A DNA stretch of 64,000 nucleotides from Bacillota bacterium (GTDB lineage: Bacteria; Bacillota; Sulfobacillia; JAJZYS01; JAJYTV01). The notes below the pieces were generated by a model. The model did no database searches and was not told where the DNA came from. It worked only from the letters and a program-made list of their open reading frames with translations. A program made the position numbers and the translations under genes. Shown in pieces: positions 28,448 to 39,263 of the stretch; position 1 is the stretch's first letter, and the number at the start of each line of letters is the position of its first letter. The DNA lies in the NCBI GenBank assembly GCA_021793215.1, contig JAJYTE010000001.1, positions 144,329 to 208,328 of the forward strand, read 5' to 3'.

Positions 28448-29571
28448 GAGAAGCGGTCGAGTCGGAAGAGCGAGAGGTCGAAGGCGCTCTTGCCGTTCAG
28501 GACGAGTTCCGCAAGCACCTCGCCCATCACCGACGCGAACTTGTAGCCATGGCCCGAGAATCCCCCCGCGATCGCCAGGTGCGGCGTCGCGGGATGCAGC
28601 CCGAGCAGGAAGTGGCCGTCCGGCGTGTTGGTGAAGAGGCACGTGCGCAGCGACATCGTCGGCCCGTCCGCCTCCGGGAAGTAGCGCCGGATGGCGGCGC
28701 GCAGAACCTCCTCGTCGCGGGGGTGGATCTCTCGGTCGACGCGGTCCGGATCCTGCTCCTCGTCTAGATGATGGTAGCGCCCGAACTTGAAGCCTGGGAC
28801 GCCGAACACCGGGAATCCGTAGAAGCGGCCGTCGTCCCCTTCCATATTGAACACGGGGAAGCGCCCGAGCGCGTACAGCTCAGGGCGCTTCGGCTGTGCC
28901 CAGAGCAGCACCTGTCGCTCCGGTACCGCGAAGGGGGCGAGTTCGGGCGCGAGCTTCGCGAGCCACGGCCCCGCCGTCAGCACGAGGCGCTTCGCGCGGT
29001 AGGTCTCGCGCTCGGTTTCCACGAGGAACCCATCCGCGTCGTGGCGGATGCCGCGCACGCCCTCGCGCGCGTGCACCCGTGCACCGAGCGACTGCGCCGC
29101 CGCCACATGCGCGCAGATCGCCTGCTCCGAGAGGACGAAGCCGCCGTCCGGCTGGTAGACGGCCTGCATCTCGTCCGGCAGCCTGTAGGCCGGGAAGCGT
29201 TCCGCGAGCGCCGCGGCCGATAGGAGCTCGTGCGGCAGCCCATGCAGTCGCGAGGACCGCAGCGCGCCGTCGAGCGTCGCACTGCCCGGCGGGCCGGCAT
29301 CGACGGAGCCGGTGATGTAGAGTAGGCGCTCGCCCCGCTCGAGCTCGAGCGCGCGCCACAGTTCGTACGCGCGGCGCAGGAGCGGGACGTAGGCGGGATC
29401 CTCCCAGTACGCGAGGCGGATGATCCGGTTCACGCCGTGCGAGGATCCCTCCGCGTTGGGGATGTCGAAGCGCTCGAGGCCCAGCACGTCGACGCCGCGC
29501 CGCGCCAGGTGGTAGACGGCCGCGCTGCCCATGCCTCCGACACCGACGACGATCGCGTCCGCGCACTGCAT
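28444..29571 (-). CDS. Monomeric sarcosine oxidase/N-methyl-tryptophan oxidase-like flavoprotein
   Basis: DAIVVGVGGMGSAAVYHLARRGVDVLGLERFDIPNAEGSSHGVNRIIRLAYWEDPAYVPLLRRAYELWRALE; FSGHGYKFASVMGEVLAEL. Confidence 0.88.
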   Translation of the reverse strand: MQCADAIVVGVGGMGSAAVYHLARRGVDVLGLERFDIPNAEGSSHGVNRIIRLAYWEDPAYVPLLRRAYELWRALELERGERLLYITGSVDAGPPGSATLDGALRSSRLHGLPHELLSAAALAERFPAYRLPDEMQAVYQPDGGFVLSEQAICAHVAAAQSLGARVHAREGVRGIRHDADGFLVETERETYRAKRLVLTAGPWLAKLAPELAPFAVPERQVLLWAQPKRPELYALGRFPVFNMEGDDGRFYGFPVFGVPGFKFGRYHHLDEEQDPDRVDREIHPRDEEVLRAAIRRYFPEADGPTMSLRTCLFTNTPDGHFLLGLHPATPHLAIAGGFSGHGYKFASVMGEVLAELVLNGKSAFDLSLFRLDRFS

Positions 29572-29698
29572 CGCAGTCCCCTCCTTGCCATCTGGGCAAG
29601 GGTTTGGCGCGCGGCGCGCGCTTACCTGCCCCGTGCGAGACCTCTTTTGGCGCGTGCCAGTGGTATACTGGCCCAGTCACTTCTTTAGGGGGGACAAG

Positions 29699-30163
29699 AT
29701 GGCGAGGCTTCGCGAGGCGGTCGAGGAGATGCTCGGGGCCGACGGCTGGGTGTTCGCGCCCGTCGAGGGGCAGACCACCCTGGCGATGGGCTACAAGGGC
29801 GAGCACGGCACGTGGTCCTGCTACGCGCACGTCGACGAGGATCGCGGCACGTTCGTCTTCTACTCGGTCACCGACCGCCCGGTGCCCGCGCAACGTCGCC
29901 AGGACGTCGCGGACTTCCTCACACGGGCGAACTTCGGTCTCGTGCTGGGCAACTTCGAACTGGATTTCGCCGACGGCGAGACGCGCTTCAAGACGAGCCT
30001 CGAGCTCGGCGAGGCCGAGCCTTCGACGCAGCTCTTGCGTCCCGTCGTCTACGCGAACATCGCAGCGATGGATCGCTACCTGCCAGGGATCGACGGCGTC
30101 TCGCGCGGCAGCATGTCGCCCGAGGAGGGCATCGCGCTCTGCGAGCAGGGACTCATCCACTAG
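29699..30163 (+). CDS. YbjN-like domain protein
   Basis: MARLREAVEEMLGADGWVFAPVEGQTTLAMGYKGEHGTWSCYAHVDEDRGTFVFYSV..FLTRANFGLVLGNFELDFADGETRFKTSLEL. Confidence 0.7.
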   Translation: MARLREAVEEMLGADGWVFAPVEGQTTLAMGYKGEHGTWSCYAHVDEDRGTFVFYSVTDRPVPAQRRQDVADFLTRANFGLVLGNFELDFADGETRFKTSLELGEAEPSTQLLRPVVYANIAAMDRYLPGIDGVSRGSMSPEEGIALCEQGLIH

Positions 30164-30177
30164 TTCGGGCGCGTCCC

Positions 30178-30210
30178 GAAGGCGCCGGACGACTGCCGTC
30201 CGGCGCCTTC
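30178..30210 (+). terminator. Hairpin terminator after the YbjN-like gene
   Basis: gaaggcgccggacg-actgc-cgtccggcgccttc. Confidence 0.7.
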
Positions 30211-30380
30211 CCCATGCTTCGCTTCGCGCACCGCGTCGCCCGGCGCCAGGCGGTGGGCGCTCGTGTCGTACGCCGGTCGAGCAGTAGCGCCAGGATTCGC
30301 GGCGGAGTGCTGCCTATACTTGGCGGGACGGAAAGCGGACAAGCCCGGACGCCCGGGCGCGCCCTGCAGGAGGCGGTCGA

Positions 30381-32477
30381 TTGGCGCAAGGGCGGAGCAT
30401 GGCGCGCCGCTTCGCCGGTCGCTGGCCGGAGGCGTCGGCCACGCTGGCTTTGGCCGCCCTCTTGGCACACGCGGACGTTCGGGCCCTGGGGCTGCCGCTC
30501 GCGCTGGCGGTTGCCGGAGGCGCGGCCGAGCTGCCCCTCGGCGCCCTCGGCGCGCTCGGCGCCGCCGTGGGGGCGGTCTGGATCGGCGACCCCCTTGCGG
30601 GCCTCCTGTGCCTGCTCGCGCCGATCGGTGGGGCGCTGGGCCGTCGTCGGCTCGGGCTGCGCAGGGGGCTTTCGGGCGCGGTCTGGGCGGGCGTGCTCTC
30701 GGCGGTCGCGGCCTACTTCGCATCCGGTGGCGCCGCCCGCTTCCTTCTCGTGCCGGCGACCGTCGCGCTCGCCTGCGCCGTGGCCGCAGCCGGCAGCGCG
30801 CTGCTTCACGGGCCGTCCCCGGAGCGGCGGCGGCTCGGGGCCGCCGCGCTGGCCATCTGGCTCGTGCTGGGACTCGGGGGCATCACCGCCTTCGGCGCAG
30901 CGCTGGCTCCGCTTGCCGCCCTCCTGTTGACGCTCGCGGCCGTGCGCCTGCGCACGTCCGCCGTGCCGTTCGCAGTCATCCTGGGCGCCGCACTGGCCGT
31001 GACCGGCCTCGCGACGCCGGATTTCGCGCTGGGGATCGCGACGGGCGCAGCCCTCGCGACCTACGCGCGCAGGTACGGTGGGTTCCAGGCCTGGCTCGGA
31101 CTCGCCGCCGGCGTCCTGCTGCCGCTCGCCAACGCGCAAGGAAGCTTCCTCGAATCGGTCGTCGCAACGCTCCTCCTGCTCCTCGGGGTGAGCCTCTCAC
31201 TCCCCGAGCCTTCCTACCGCGCGCTGCGCGCCTTCTTCGCCCGGCCCGCGGAGTCCGGCAAGGAGGCGCCGTCCCCGCCGGACCGACTCACGGAGGCGCT
31301 CCTCCAGGTCGACACGCTGGTGCGTGAACTGAGCCGGGAGCAGGCGCCTGTCATCGCGGAGGAGGCGGACGTGGCGCATTTCCTCAGCGGTGTGCGCGAC
31401 CGGGTCTGCTCCGGCTGCCCGCACGAGTCGATCTGCTGGGAGTCTGGGTTCTACACGACCTACACCGGCGTCAAGGAACTGATGCTGCGGACCGACGGTC
31501 CGCCGCCGGCCGCCCGCGACCTGCCTGCGGACCTTCGCAAGCGCTGTCCCAGGCCGGACCAGGTCGCGACGGCCGTGGTGCTCGCCGGCGACCAACTGCG
31601 CGCCGAGGCGAACGTACGCCGGCTGCTGCACGCGGAGCGCACCCTGACGCGCGACACGTTGATGGGGGTGCGCCAGATGCTCGGATGGGCCCTCAGCGAA
31701 CCCGCCCCGTCGACCGTCCGCAGGCTGAGCTTCAGCTCTGGGCTCGCGCGGGTGGCGAAGCAGAGCGGCTACGTCTCGGGTGACAGCTACGTTGTACGAG
31801 AACTCGCGGACGGGCGCCTGCTTCTGGGGCTCAGCGACGGCATGGGGGCGGGCGCCGACGCGGCGGAGCAGAGCGCGTCGGCGCTCGACGTGGTCGAAGG
31901 CTTCCTCGCCGCGGGCATGGACCCCGTCGTCGCGCTGCGCGCCGCGAATGCAGCGCGCAGGGGGGCGGGGGGCGAGACGTTCGCCACGCTCGACCTCGCG
32001 CTCGCCGACCTCACCGCATCCGAGTTCGTCTCGCTGAAGATCGGCGCGCCGGAAACCTACCTGCTGCGGGACGGCGCGGTGCAGGTGCTGCGCGGCGACG
32101 CCCTGCCGCTGGGGATCGTCCCGCAGGCGCAGGCCGCGGTGCAGAACCTGCCCCTGTCGCCGGGCGACGTGCTGGTGCAGGTCTCGGACGGCGTGCTCGA
32201 GGGTCCACCCGGCCCGCGCGGGCAGTGGCTCGTCGCACTGCTCGAGGCACTGCAGGGGGCGGATCCGCAGTACCTCGCCGAGGCGATCCTCGATGCATCG
32301 CTCGGTCGGCGCCGCCACGCGCGCGACGACGTGACCGTACTGGTCACGTCGTTCCACCTCGCGGCGCGGGAACCGGAGATCCGCGCATGGGTCCGGAGAG
32401 GCCATCCGGAATTGGGTATCGTTGGTGGAAGGCCCGGGCAGACTGCGCAGGGAAGGAGGCGACGCTCGCGTGGGTGA
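30381..32477 (+). CDS. spoIIE: Stage II sporulation protein E (SpoIIE) phosphatase
   Basis: About 10 N-terminal TM helices, Cys-rich linker VCSGCPHESICW, PP2C domain SGDSYVVRELADGRLLLGLSDGMGAGADAAEQS; followed by kinase-like gene and tilS. Confidence 0.9.
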   Translation: MAQGRSMARRFAGRWPEASATLALAALLAHADVRALGLPLALAVAGGAAELPLGALGALGAAVGAVWIGDPLAGLLCLLAPIGGALGRRRLGLRRGLSGAVWAGVLSAVAAYFASGGAARFLLVPATVALACAVAAAGSALLHGPSPERRRLGAAALAIWLVLGLGGITAFGAALAPLAALLLTLAAVRLRTSAVPFAVILGAALAVTGLATPDFALGIATGAALATYARRYGGFQAWLGLAAGVLLPLANAQGSFLESVVATLLLLLGVSLSLPEPSYRALRAFFARPAESGKEAPSPPDRLTEALLQVDTLVRELSREQAPVIAEEADVAHFLSGVRDRVCSGCPHESICWESGFYTTYTGVKELMLRTDGPPPAARDLPADLRKRCPRPDQVATAVVLAGDQLRAEANVRRLLHAERTLTRDTLMGVRQMLGWALSEPAPSTVRRLSFSSGLARVAKQSGYVSGDSYVVRELADGRLLLGLSDGMGAGADAAEQSASALDVVEGFLAAGMDPVVALRAANAARRGAGGETFATLDLALADLTASEFVSLKIGAPETYLLRDGAVQVLRGDALPLGIVPQAQAAVQNLPLSPGDVLVQVSDGVLEGPPGPRGQWLVALLEALQGADPQYLAEAILDASLGRRRHARDDVTVLVTSFHLAAREPEIRAWVRRGHPELGIVGGRPGQTAQGRRRRSRG

Positions 32478-33153
32478 GGCTGTCGACCGGCCGGTGATCT
32501 GGGGTCAGTCGCATCGCTACCAACTCGGCCCGGCCGTTGGTGAGAGGACCTTCTGGGCCAGCGACGAGACGGGACGAGCCTGGGCGGTGGAGATCGGACG
32601 CGCGGAGCTGTTGCACGCCCGTGAGGAGCTCCTGCGGCAACTGCCGCAGGGGACGTTGCCGCGGATGCGGGAGATCGGGGACATGCCAGGCGGTCGGCTG
32701 GCGTACGTCGTCTCGGAGTGGGTGTCCGGCTACACGCTCGGGAACCTCCTGCACGAGGGGCGCCGCATGGCGCCCGCGGAAATCCGACGGCTCGGCTACG
32801 ACATCTCGCAGCAGCTCGAGTTGGCGCTCGGGCACGGCGCGGAGGTCGTTGCGGTGCGGCCCACCGACATCCTCTACGCGACGGCGGAGCGCCGCTGGCG
32901 TCTGCTGAGCCCGGGCGAGTGGCGCCGATACGAGGGCGGACCCGTCGACCTCGCGTGGCTCGCGACCGCGATGCTCGGCGCAGGTGGGAGCGTACCCGGT
33001 GAGGAGCCGCCGTGGGCGCCGGAGGACCCCAAGCTCTGGCAGTTGCTGCAGGAGACGATGCGCAGCAAGTGGCAGGTGCGGCCCTGGGGTCGGCGGTTGC
33101 GCCCGCTGCACGGGATCATGCGCGCACTGGGCGGCGGCATGCAGCAGCCGTGA
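32470..33153 (+). CDS. Ser/Thr kinase-fold protein, predicted pseudokinase (yabT position)
   Basis: GTG start overlapping the spoIIE stop; YQLGPAVGERTFWASDETGRAWAVEIG N-lobe; SEWVSGYTLGNLL hinge; degenerate catalytic loop VVAVRPTDILY and LLSPGEW. Confidence 0.65.
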   Translation: MGEAVDRPVIWGQSHRYQLGPAVGERTFWASDETGRAWAVEIGRAELLHAREELLRQLPQGTLPRMREIGDMPGGRLAYVVSEWVSGYTLGNLLHEGRRMAPAEIRRLGYDISQQLELALGHGAEVVAVRPTDILYATAERRWRLLSPGEWRRYEGGPVDLAWLATAMLGAGGSVPGEEPPWAPEDPKLWQLLQETMRSKWQVRPWGRRLRPLHGIMRALGGGMQQP

Positions 33154-33196
33154 GCCAGGCAGGACCTAGGTCACAACCGTCGAAGCCGGGCGGCAT

Positions 33197-34495
33197 ATGG
33201 ACGAGCTTCTCTCCGACCTCCAGGTTGCGGCGGATCGCATCGGACTTCGAGGCGCCGTCTGCGTCGTGGCCGTCTCGGGCGGTCCGGACTCAGTCGCGCT
33301 CTGGCATCTCCTGTGCCAAGTGGCACCGAGCCTGCGCATGAGACTGCACATGTGTCACGTCGACCATGGCTGGCGTCCCTCGGACGCCGCGCGGGAGGCC
33401 GCGATCTGCCAGAAACTCGCGGACGCCGCGGGCGCGGGCCTGAGCGTTGTGCACCTGCCTGCGCCCGTGCGGCACAGCGAGGACGCGGCGCGCGCGCGGC
33501 GCCTCTCGGTCTTGGAGCGCGTCGCGCGCGGCGTCGGCGCGAGTGCTGTCGCGCTTGCGCACCATCAGGACGACCAGGCCGAGACCGTCTTGATGCAGCT
33601 CGTGCGCGGCTCGGCGCGGGCTGCGGGCATGCCGACCTGGCGGGAGCCCTACTGGCGGCCGCTGCTATCGGTGGGGAAACAGCGTCTGCTGGAGGTCTGC
33701 AGCGCGGCGGAACTCGACTACAGCCTAGACCCCACGAACTTCGGCGACGGGAACCTCCGCGCGCGGCTGCGCGCTGGAGTGCTCCCTCTGCTGCGCCGGG
33801 AGAACCCCCGCGTCGCGGCCGCGCTCTCACGCAACGCCGCGCTGCGGGCGGAAGACGACGAGTTCCTGCGGGATGGGGCCGAGGCGCTGCTCGCGGCTCT
33901 TCCCCGCCTGCCCCGGGGCGTTGACGTTCGGCCGCTGCGCGCAGCGCCTGGACCGCTCGCGCGACGCTGCCTGCGGGAGCTTCTGGCTTCACGCGGCGGG
34001 GAGCTGCCGCTCGAGCGGACCGCGGAGGCTCTCGCTGCGCTGCGCGAGGATCGGCGGATGAGCCCAGCGCGCGGCCTCTACCTCGAGGACGGCGCGCTCT
34101 GGTGGGACGGGCCGCGCCCGACCGCCCTTTCGCTCGTCGACGGCATGCGAGGGCGCTTTGGCGACCTCTGGGTCGGCATCGGCGACCCGCCGCCGGGCGC
34201 GGTCGTGGCACCAATCCCACAGGGAAGGGCGGCGGTGCGCGGGCGGCGCGCGGGCGACCGACTCGCGACAGCTGCCGGTACGCGCAAACTGCAGGATCTT
34301 TTGGTCGACGCGAAGGTGCCCCGCCGTGTGCGCGATCTTATTCCCATCCTCATCATCGAAGGCGTACCATTCTGGGTGCCGGGGCAGCCTTGGCAGCCCC
34401 GGGCAACCGTCCGGCACGGGGCTGCGGACGAGTCCAGGACCGCTTGGGCGGCACCTCGTGAAGTTGTTGCCTCTCTTTGGAGTGTGCTAAAATGA
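33197..34495 (+). CDS. tilS: tRNA(Ile)-lysidine synthetase
   Basis: VCVVAVSGGPDSVALWHLL P-loop; HVDHGWR; ALAHHQDDQAETVLMQLVRGS. Confidence 0.93.
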   Translation: MDELLSDLQVAADRIGLRGAVCVVAVSGGPDSVALWHLLCQVAPSLRMRLHMCHVDHGWRPSDAAREAAICQKLADAAGAGLSVVHLPAPVRHSEDAARARRLSVLERVARGVGASAVALAHHQDDQAETVLMQLVRGSARAAGMPTWREPYWRPLLSVGKQRLLEVCSAAELDYSLDPTNFGDGNLRARLRAGVLPLLRRENPRVAAALSRNAALRAEDDEFLRDGAEALLAALPRLPRGVDVRPLRAAPGPLARRCLRELLASRGGELPLERTAEALAALREDRRMSPARGLYLEDGALWWDGPRPTALSLVDGMRGRFGDLWVGIGDPPPGAVVAPIPQGRAAVRGRRAGDRLATAAGTRKLQDLLVDAKVPRRVRDLIPILIIEGVPFWVPGQPWQPRATVRHGAADESRTAWAAPREVVASLWSVLK

Positions 34496-34546
34496 ACCGA
34501 TTTGCACGGCTCCGCTCGTGCGCCCGCGAAAGGAGGCCGGACCGCG

Positions 34547-36355
<1,809 letters not shown>

Positions 36356-36370
36356 ATCGAGTCCGACACG

Positions 36371-36400
36371 AGGGGCGCGACCGCAGGGTCGCGCCCCTTC
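36371..36400 (+). terminator. ftsH terminator hairpin
   Basis: aggggcgcgacc-gcag-ggtcgcgcccct followed by tctgcg; 12-bp perfect stem. Confidence 0.75.
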
Positions 36401-36477
36401 TGCGTGCCGGAGGCCGCGGCACCGGAGGTGGCGGCAGGCTCCGCAAGGGGCAAAGCGCTGACCCCTCCCTTTCTCGC

Positions 36478-36505
36478 TTGAAAAACGGCACAAAAGGGGT
36501 AAAAT
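36478..36505 (+). promoter_or_regulatory. Putative sigma-A-type promoter for the DUF2089-DUF4097 operon
   Basis: TTGAAA (36478-36483), 16-nt spacer, TAAAAT (36500-36505) in a locally AT-rich stretch. Confidence 0.6.
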
Positions 36506-36528
36506 ATTGTCCGAAAGGGGACCGAGAA

Positions 36529-36912
36529 GTGGTGGTTGGACTTCCGGCCTGCCCGGGCTGCGGCGGGCCGATGGTCGCGGTGCGGTTGCGTTGCGCACGC
36601 TGCGAGACCGAGGTGCATGGCAGCTTCGAGCCGCCGCTCTCCCGCCTCAGCGTCGCGCAGCAGGTGTTCGCGGTCCGCTTCCTGCTCGCGCGAGGCAACC
36701 TCAAGGAACTCGAGCGCGTGGAGGGAGTCGCCTACCAGACGCTGCGCGGTCAGCTCGACGAGATCGTTGCGCAGCTCCTGGCGCAGTCCCGCCCGCAGAG
36801 TGGAGTGTTCGCCGGGCTTCGGCGCGGCGAGCTGAACGCGGAGGAGGCGCTGCGCCTTCTGGAGTCCGCGGCGTCCAGGGAGGACGACAAGGGAGGCAAC
36901 CGGGATGGGTGA
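36529..36912 (+). CDS. DUF2089-family protein (zinc ribbon plus HTH)
   Basis: PACPGCGGPMVAVRLRCARCETEVHGSFEPPLSRLSVAQQVFAVRFLLARGNLKELERVEGVAYQTLRGQLDEIV. Confidence 0.8.
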   Translation: MVVGLPACPGCGGPMVAVRLRCARCETEVHGSFEPPLSRLSVAQQVFAVRFLLARGNLKELERVEGVAYQTLRGQLDEIVAQLLAQSRPQSGVFAGLRRGELNAEEALRLLESAASREDDKGGNRDG

Positions 36913-37900
36913 GTTCGAGCGGCGTGTGCTCCGACTGGTGTCCGACGGCAAGTTGACGGCGGAGGAGGCCGAGGAGCTCCTCCAAGCGCAGCGCGAGCAC
37001 CGACCGCTGCGCGACCTGCGCGAGATGATCGAGGGTGGCCTGAGCGACGTGCGCACGCGCGTGCGCGACGTCACCGAGGAGCGTGAGGAGGAGATCGCCG
37101 CGGGGGAACTCGAGGGGGAGGGCCCCGTCGAGCTCGACTTCCAGGGCGCGATGGGGTTCACCGTACAGTCCGGTGAGAGCGGTCGCTACCGCGTGGTGTG
37201 GCGCACGGGGCGGACGTTCTTCGGCGACGGGCCCGACCGCCCTACCGTCCACGTGGAAGGTCGCCGGATCCGGATCGAGGCGCCAGTGCGCGGCAGCGGG
37301 CCGATCGCGTTCCCGTTCACGGGCGCCTCGGTGAACCTCTACCTTCCGGCGGACAGCGTACTCAGGGGCGAGGTGGCGGAGCAGAACGGAAGGGTCGAGA
37401 CGGTCGGCCTCGCGATCGACAAGCTTTTGCTCGAGACCCAGAACGCCCGCATCCGGGTCGATGCGCCCCGCCTGGGGCAGCTCTCCGTCGTCTCGCGCAA
37501 CGGGTCGATCGATGTGGCTGCGGAGGTGGGGGAGAGCGTTCGCGTCGATGCGTGGAACGGGCGCGTCTCCGTGCGCGGCGCGGTGCGCGATGTCTTTGCG
37601 ATGACTCGCAACGGGCGCATCGAGGCGCAGATCGGTCCGGTGAAGGGTGGGCACTGCCAGCTGCGCACGCTGAACGGGGCAGTGGAGCTCCGCCTGCCGG
37701 CCGGTGTCGCGGCCAGCATCAGCGCCGAGACGGTGCACGGAGCGATCATGGCCGACGTCCCCGGTCTGCGCCTCGCGGAGGACGTTCGGGACCTCGCGCG
37801 ACGCAGGCTGCGCGGCAACGTCGACGGCGCGCAGGGGGATATTGCGGCCGAGCTCGAGACGACGAACGGAGCGGTGCGCATCGTGCAGGCTTCACGCTGA
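36905..37900 (+). CDS. DUF4097/adhesin-like beta-solenoid protein with N-terminal SHOCT-like segment
   Basis: FERRVLRLVSDGKLTAEEAEELLQA; repeated NGRxxxxxxxxxxVxxxxxNGxI pattern; overlaps the DUF2089 gene. Confidence 0.75.
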   Translation: MGEFERRVLRLVSDGKLTAEEAEELLQAQREHRPLRDLREMIEGGLSDVRTRVRDVTEEREEEIAAGELEGEGPVELDFQGAMGFTVQSGESGRYRVVWRTGRTFFGDGPDRPTVHVEGRRIRIEAPVRGSGPIAFPFTGASVNLYLPADSVLRGEVAEQNGRVETVGLAIDKLLLETQNARIRVDAPRLGQLSVVSRNGSIDVAAEVGESVRVDAWNGRVSVRGAVRDVFAMTRNGRIEAQIGPVKGGHCQLRTLNGAVELRLPAGVAASISAETVHGAIMADVPGLRLAEDVRDLARRRLRGNVDGAQGDIAAELETTNGAVRIVQASR

Positions 37901-37991
37901 CGCGAGAGGAGAAGGTTTCGGCCGGAAAGAATAGCAGGGATATCGTACCTCTACGAAAGGGGGGAGGCCGGGCGCATGCCCGGCCGAACCA

Positions 37992-39263
37992 TTGGGCTTC
38001 GCACAGACCCGCCTCTCCGACGGTGCACATCTGTTCTTCTGGCCGACGCAAAAGTTCAAGACGACAACGGTGCGCGTGCTTCTGCGCGAGCCGCTGGCTG
38101 CGGGAGCCGCAGCGGGGGCCATCCTGCCGATGGTGCTGCGGCGCGGCACGCGACGGTTGCCCGAGCCCATCGAGCTCGCGCGCGCGCTGGATTCGCTCTA
38201 CGGGACGGACCTGCGCGGCGACGTGATCAAGCTCGCCGAGGACCAGGTCCTGATCTTCCACGTCGAGGCGGCGAACGCCGCGTACCTCGGCGGGGAGGAC
38301 CCGTTGCCTGGCGCGATCGAGATGTTGGGCGATGTGCTGCTCGATCCGCTCGTCGAGCACGGCGGACTCAAGCAGAGCTTCGTCGCGCAGGAGAAGGAGA
38401 ACCTCCTGCGGCGCGTGCAGGGGATCTACAGTGACAAGGCGCACTACGCGCAGATGCGCCTGATCGAGTCGATGTGCGCCGGCGAGGACTACGCGATCCC
38501 GCGGCTCGGCCGGCTGGAGGAGATCGAGGCGATCACCCCTGCGGCGCTCTACGAGCGCTGGAAGGAGGTGCTCACGCGGGCGCCGATCGACGTGTACATG
38601 GTCGGGGATCTGACGCGCGAACGGGCGGAGGAGGAGGCGACGCGGCTGCTCTCGCGCCTCGGGCGGCGCGCGCCGCAGGCACCCCGCAGCCCTTCGCGGC
38701 ATCCAGCGCCCGGCGCGCCGCGGCGGGTCACGGACCACCAGGCGGTGGCGCAGGGCAAGCTCGCCTTCGGCTTCACCACGGACCGGCGCGCGGGCGCAAG
38801 CGACTACCCGGCGCTGGTCATGATGAACGGGATCTACGGCGGCTTCAGTCACTCGAAGCTCTTCCAGGAGGTACGCGAGCGGCACTCGCTCGCCTACTAC
38901 GCCTACTCGCAGATCGACGGTCTGAAGGGCCTGATGTTCGTCCAGAGCGGGATCGAGTTCCAGGACCGCGGCCAGGCGGAGGAGATCATCCTCGCGCAGC
39001 TCGAGGCGATGCGCAGAGGAGAGTTCCGCGAGCAGGAGATGCGCGACACGCTCGCGGCGATCGAGAGCCAGATCCTGCAGTCGTCGGACGCGCCGAGCGA
39101 ATCGATCATGACGGACTTCGAACTGAGGGCGGCGTCGCGGCCGACCGATCCCTCCGAGCGGATCGCCGCGCTCAGAGCGGTCACGGCCGACGAGATCGCG
39201 AAGGCGGCGCAGGGCGTCGCGCTCGATACGGTCTACTTCCTCGACGGACAGGAGGGCGCCTGA
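37992..39263 (+). CDS. yfmF: M16-family peptidase-like protein YfmF type (inactive-subunit type, no HxxEH)
   Basis: LSDGAHLFFWPTQKFKTTTVRVLLREPL..ALDSLYGTDLRGDVIKLAEDQVLIF; next to the YfmH homologue; TTG start. Confidence 0.8.
   Translation: MGFAQTRLSDGAHLFFWPTQKFKTTTVRVLLREPLAAGAAAGAILPMVLRRGTRRLPEPIELARALDSLYGTDLRGDVIKLAEDQVLIFHVEAANAAYLGGEDPLPGAIEMLGDVLLDPLVEHGGLKQSFVAQEKENLLRRVQGIYSDKAHYAQMRLIESMCAGEDYAIPRLGRLEEIEAITPAALYERWKEVLTRAPIDVYMVGDLTRERAEEEATRLLSRLGRRAPQAPRSPSRHPAPGAPRRVTDHQAVAQGKLAFGFTTDRRAGASDYPALVMMNGIYGGFSHSKLFQEVRERHSLAYYAYSQIDGLKGLMFVQSGIEFQDRGQAEEIILAQLEAMRRGEFREQEMRDTLAAIESQILQSSDAPSESIMTDFELRAASRPTDPSERIAALRAVTADEIAKAAQGVALDTVYFLDGQEGA

Noticed and set aside
37992-39263. 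Missing HxxEH zinc motif in the YfmF-like M16 protein
   Set aside because: Expected: YfmF-type members are the catalytically inactive partner of YfmH, which here keeps HFLEH.
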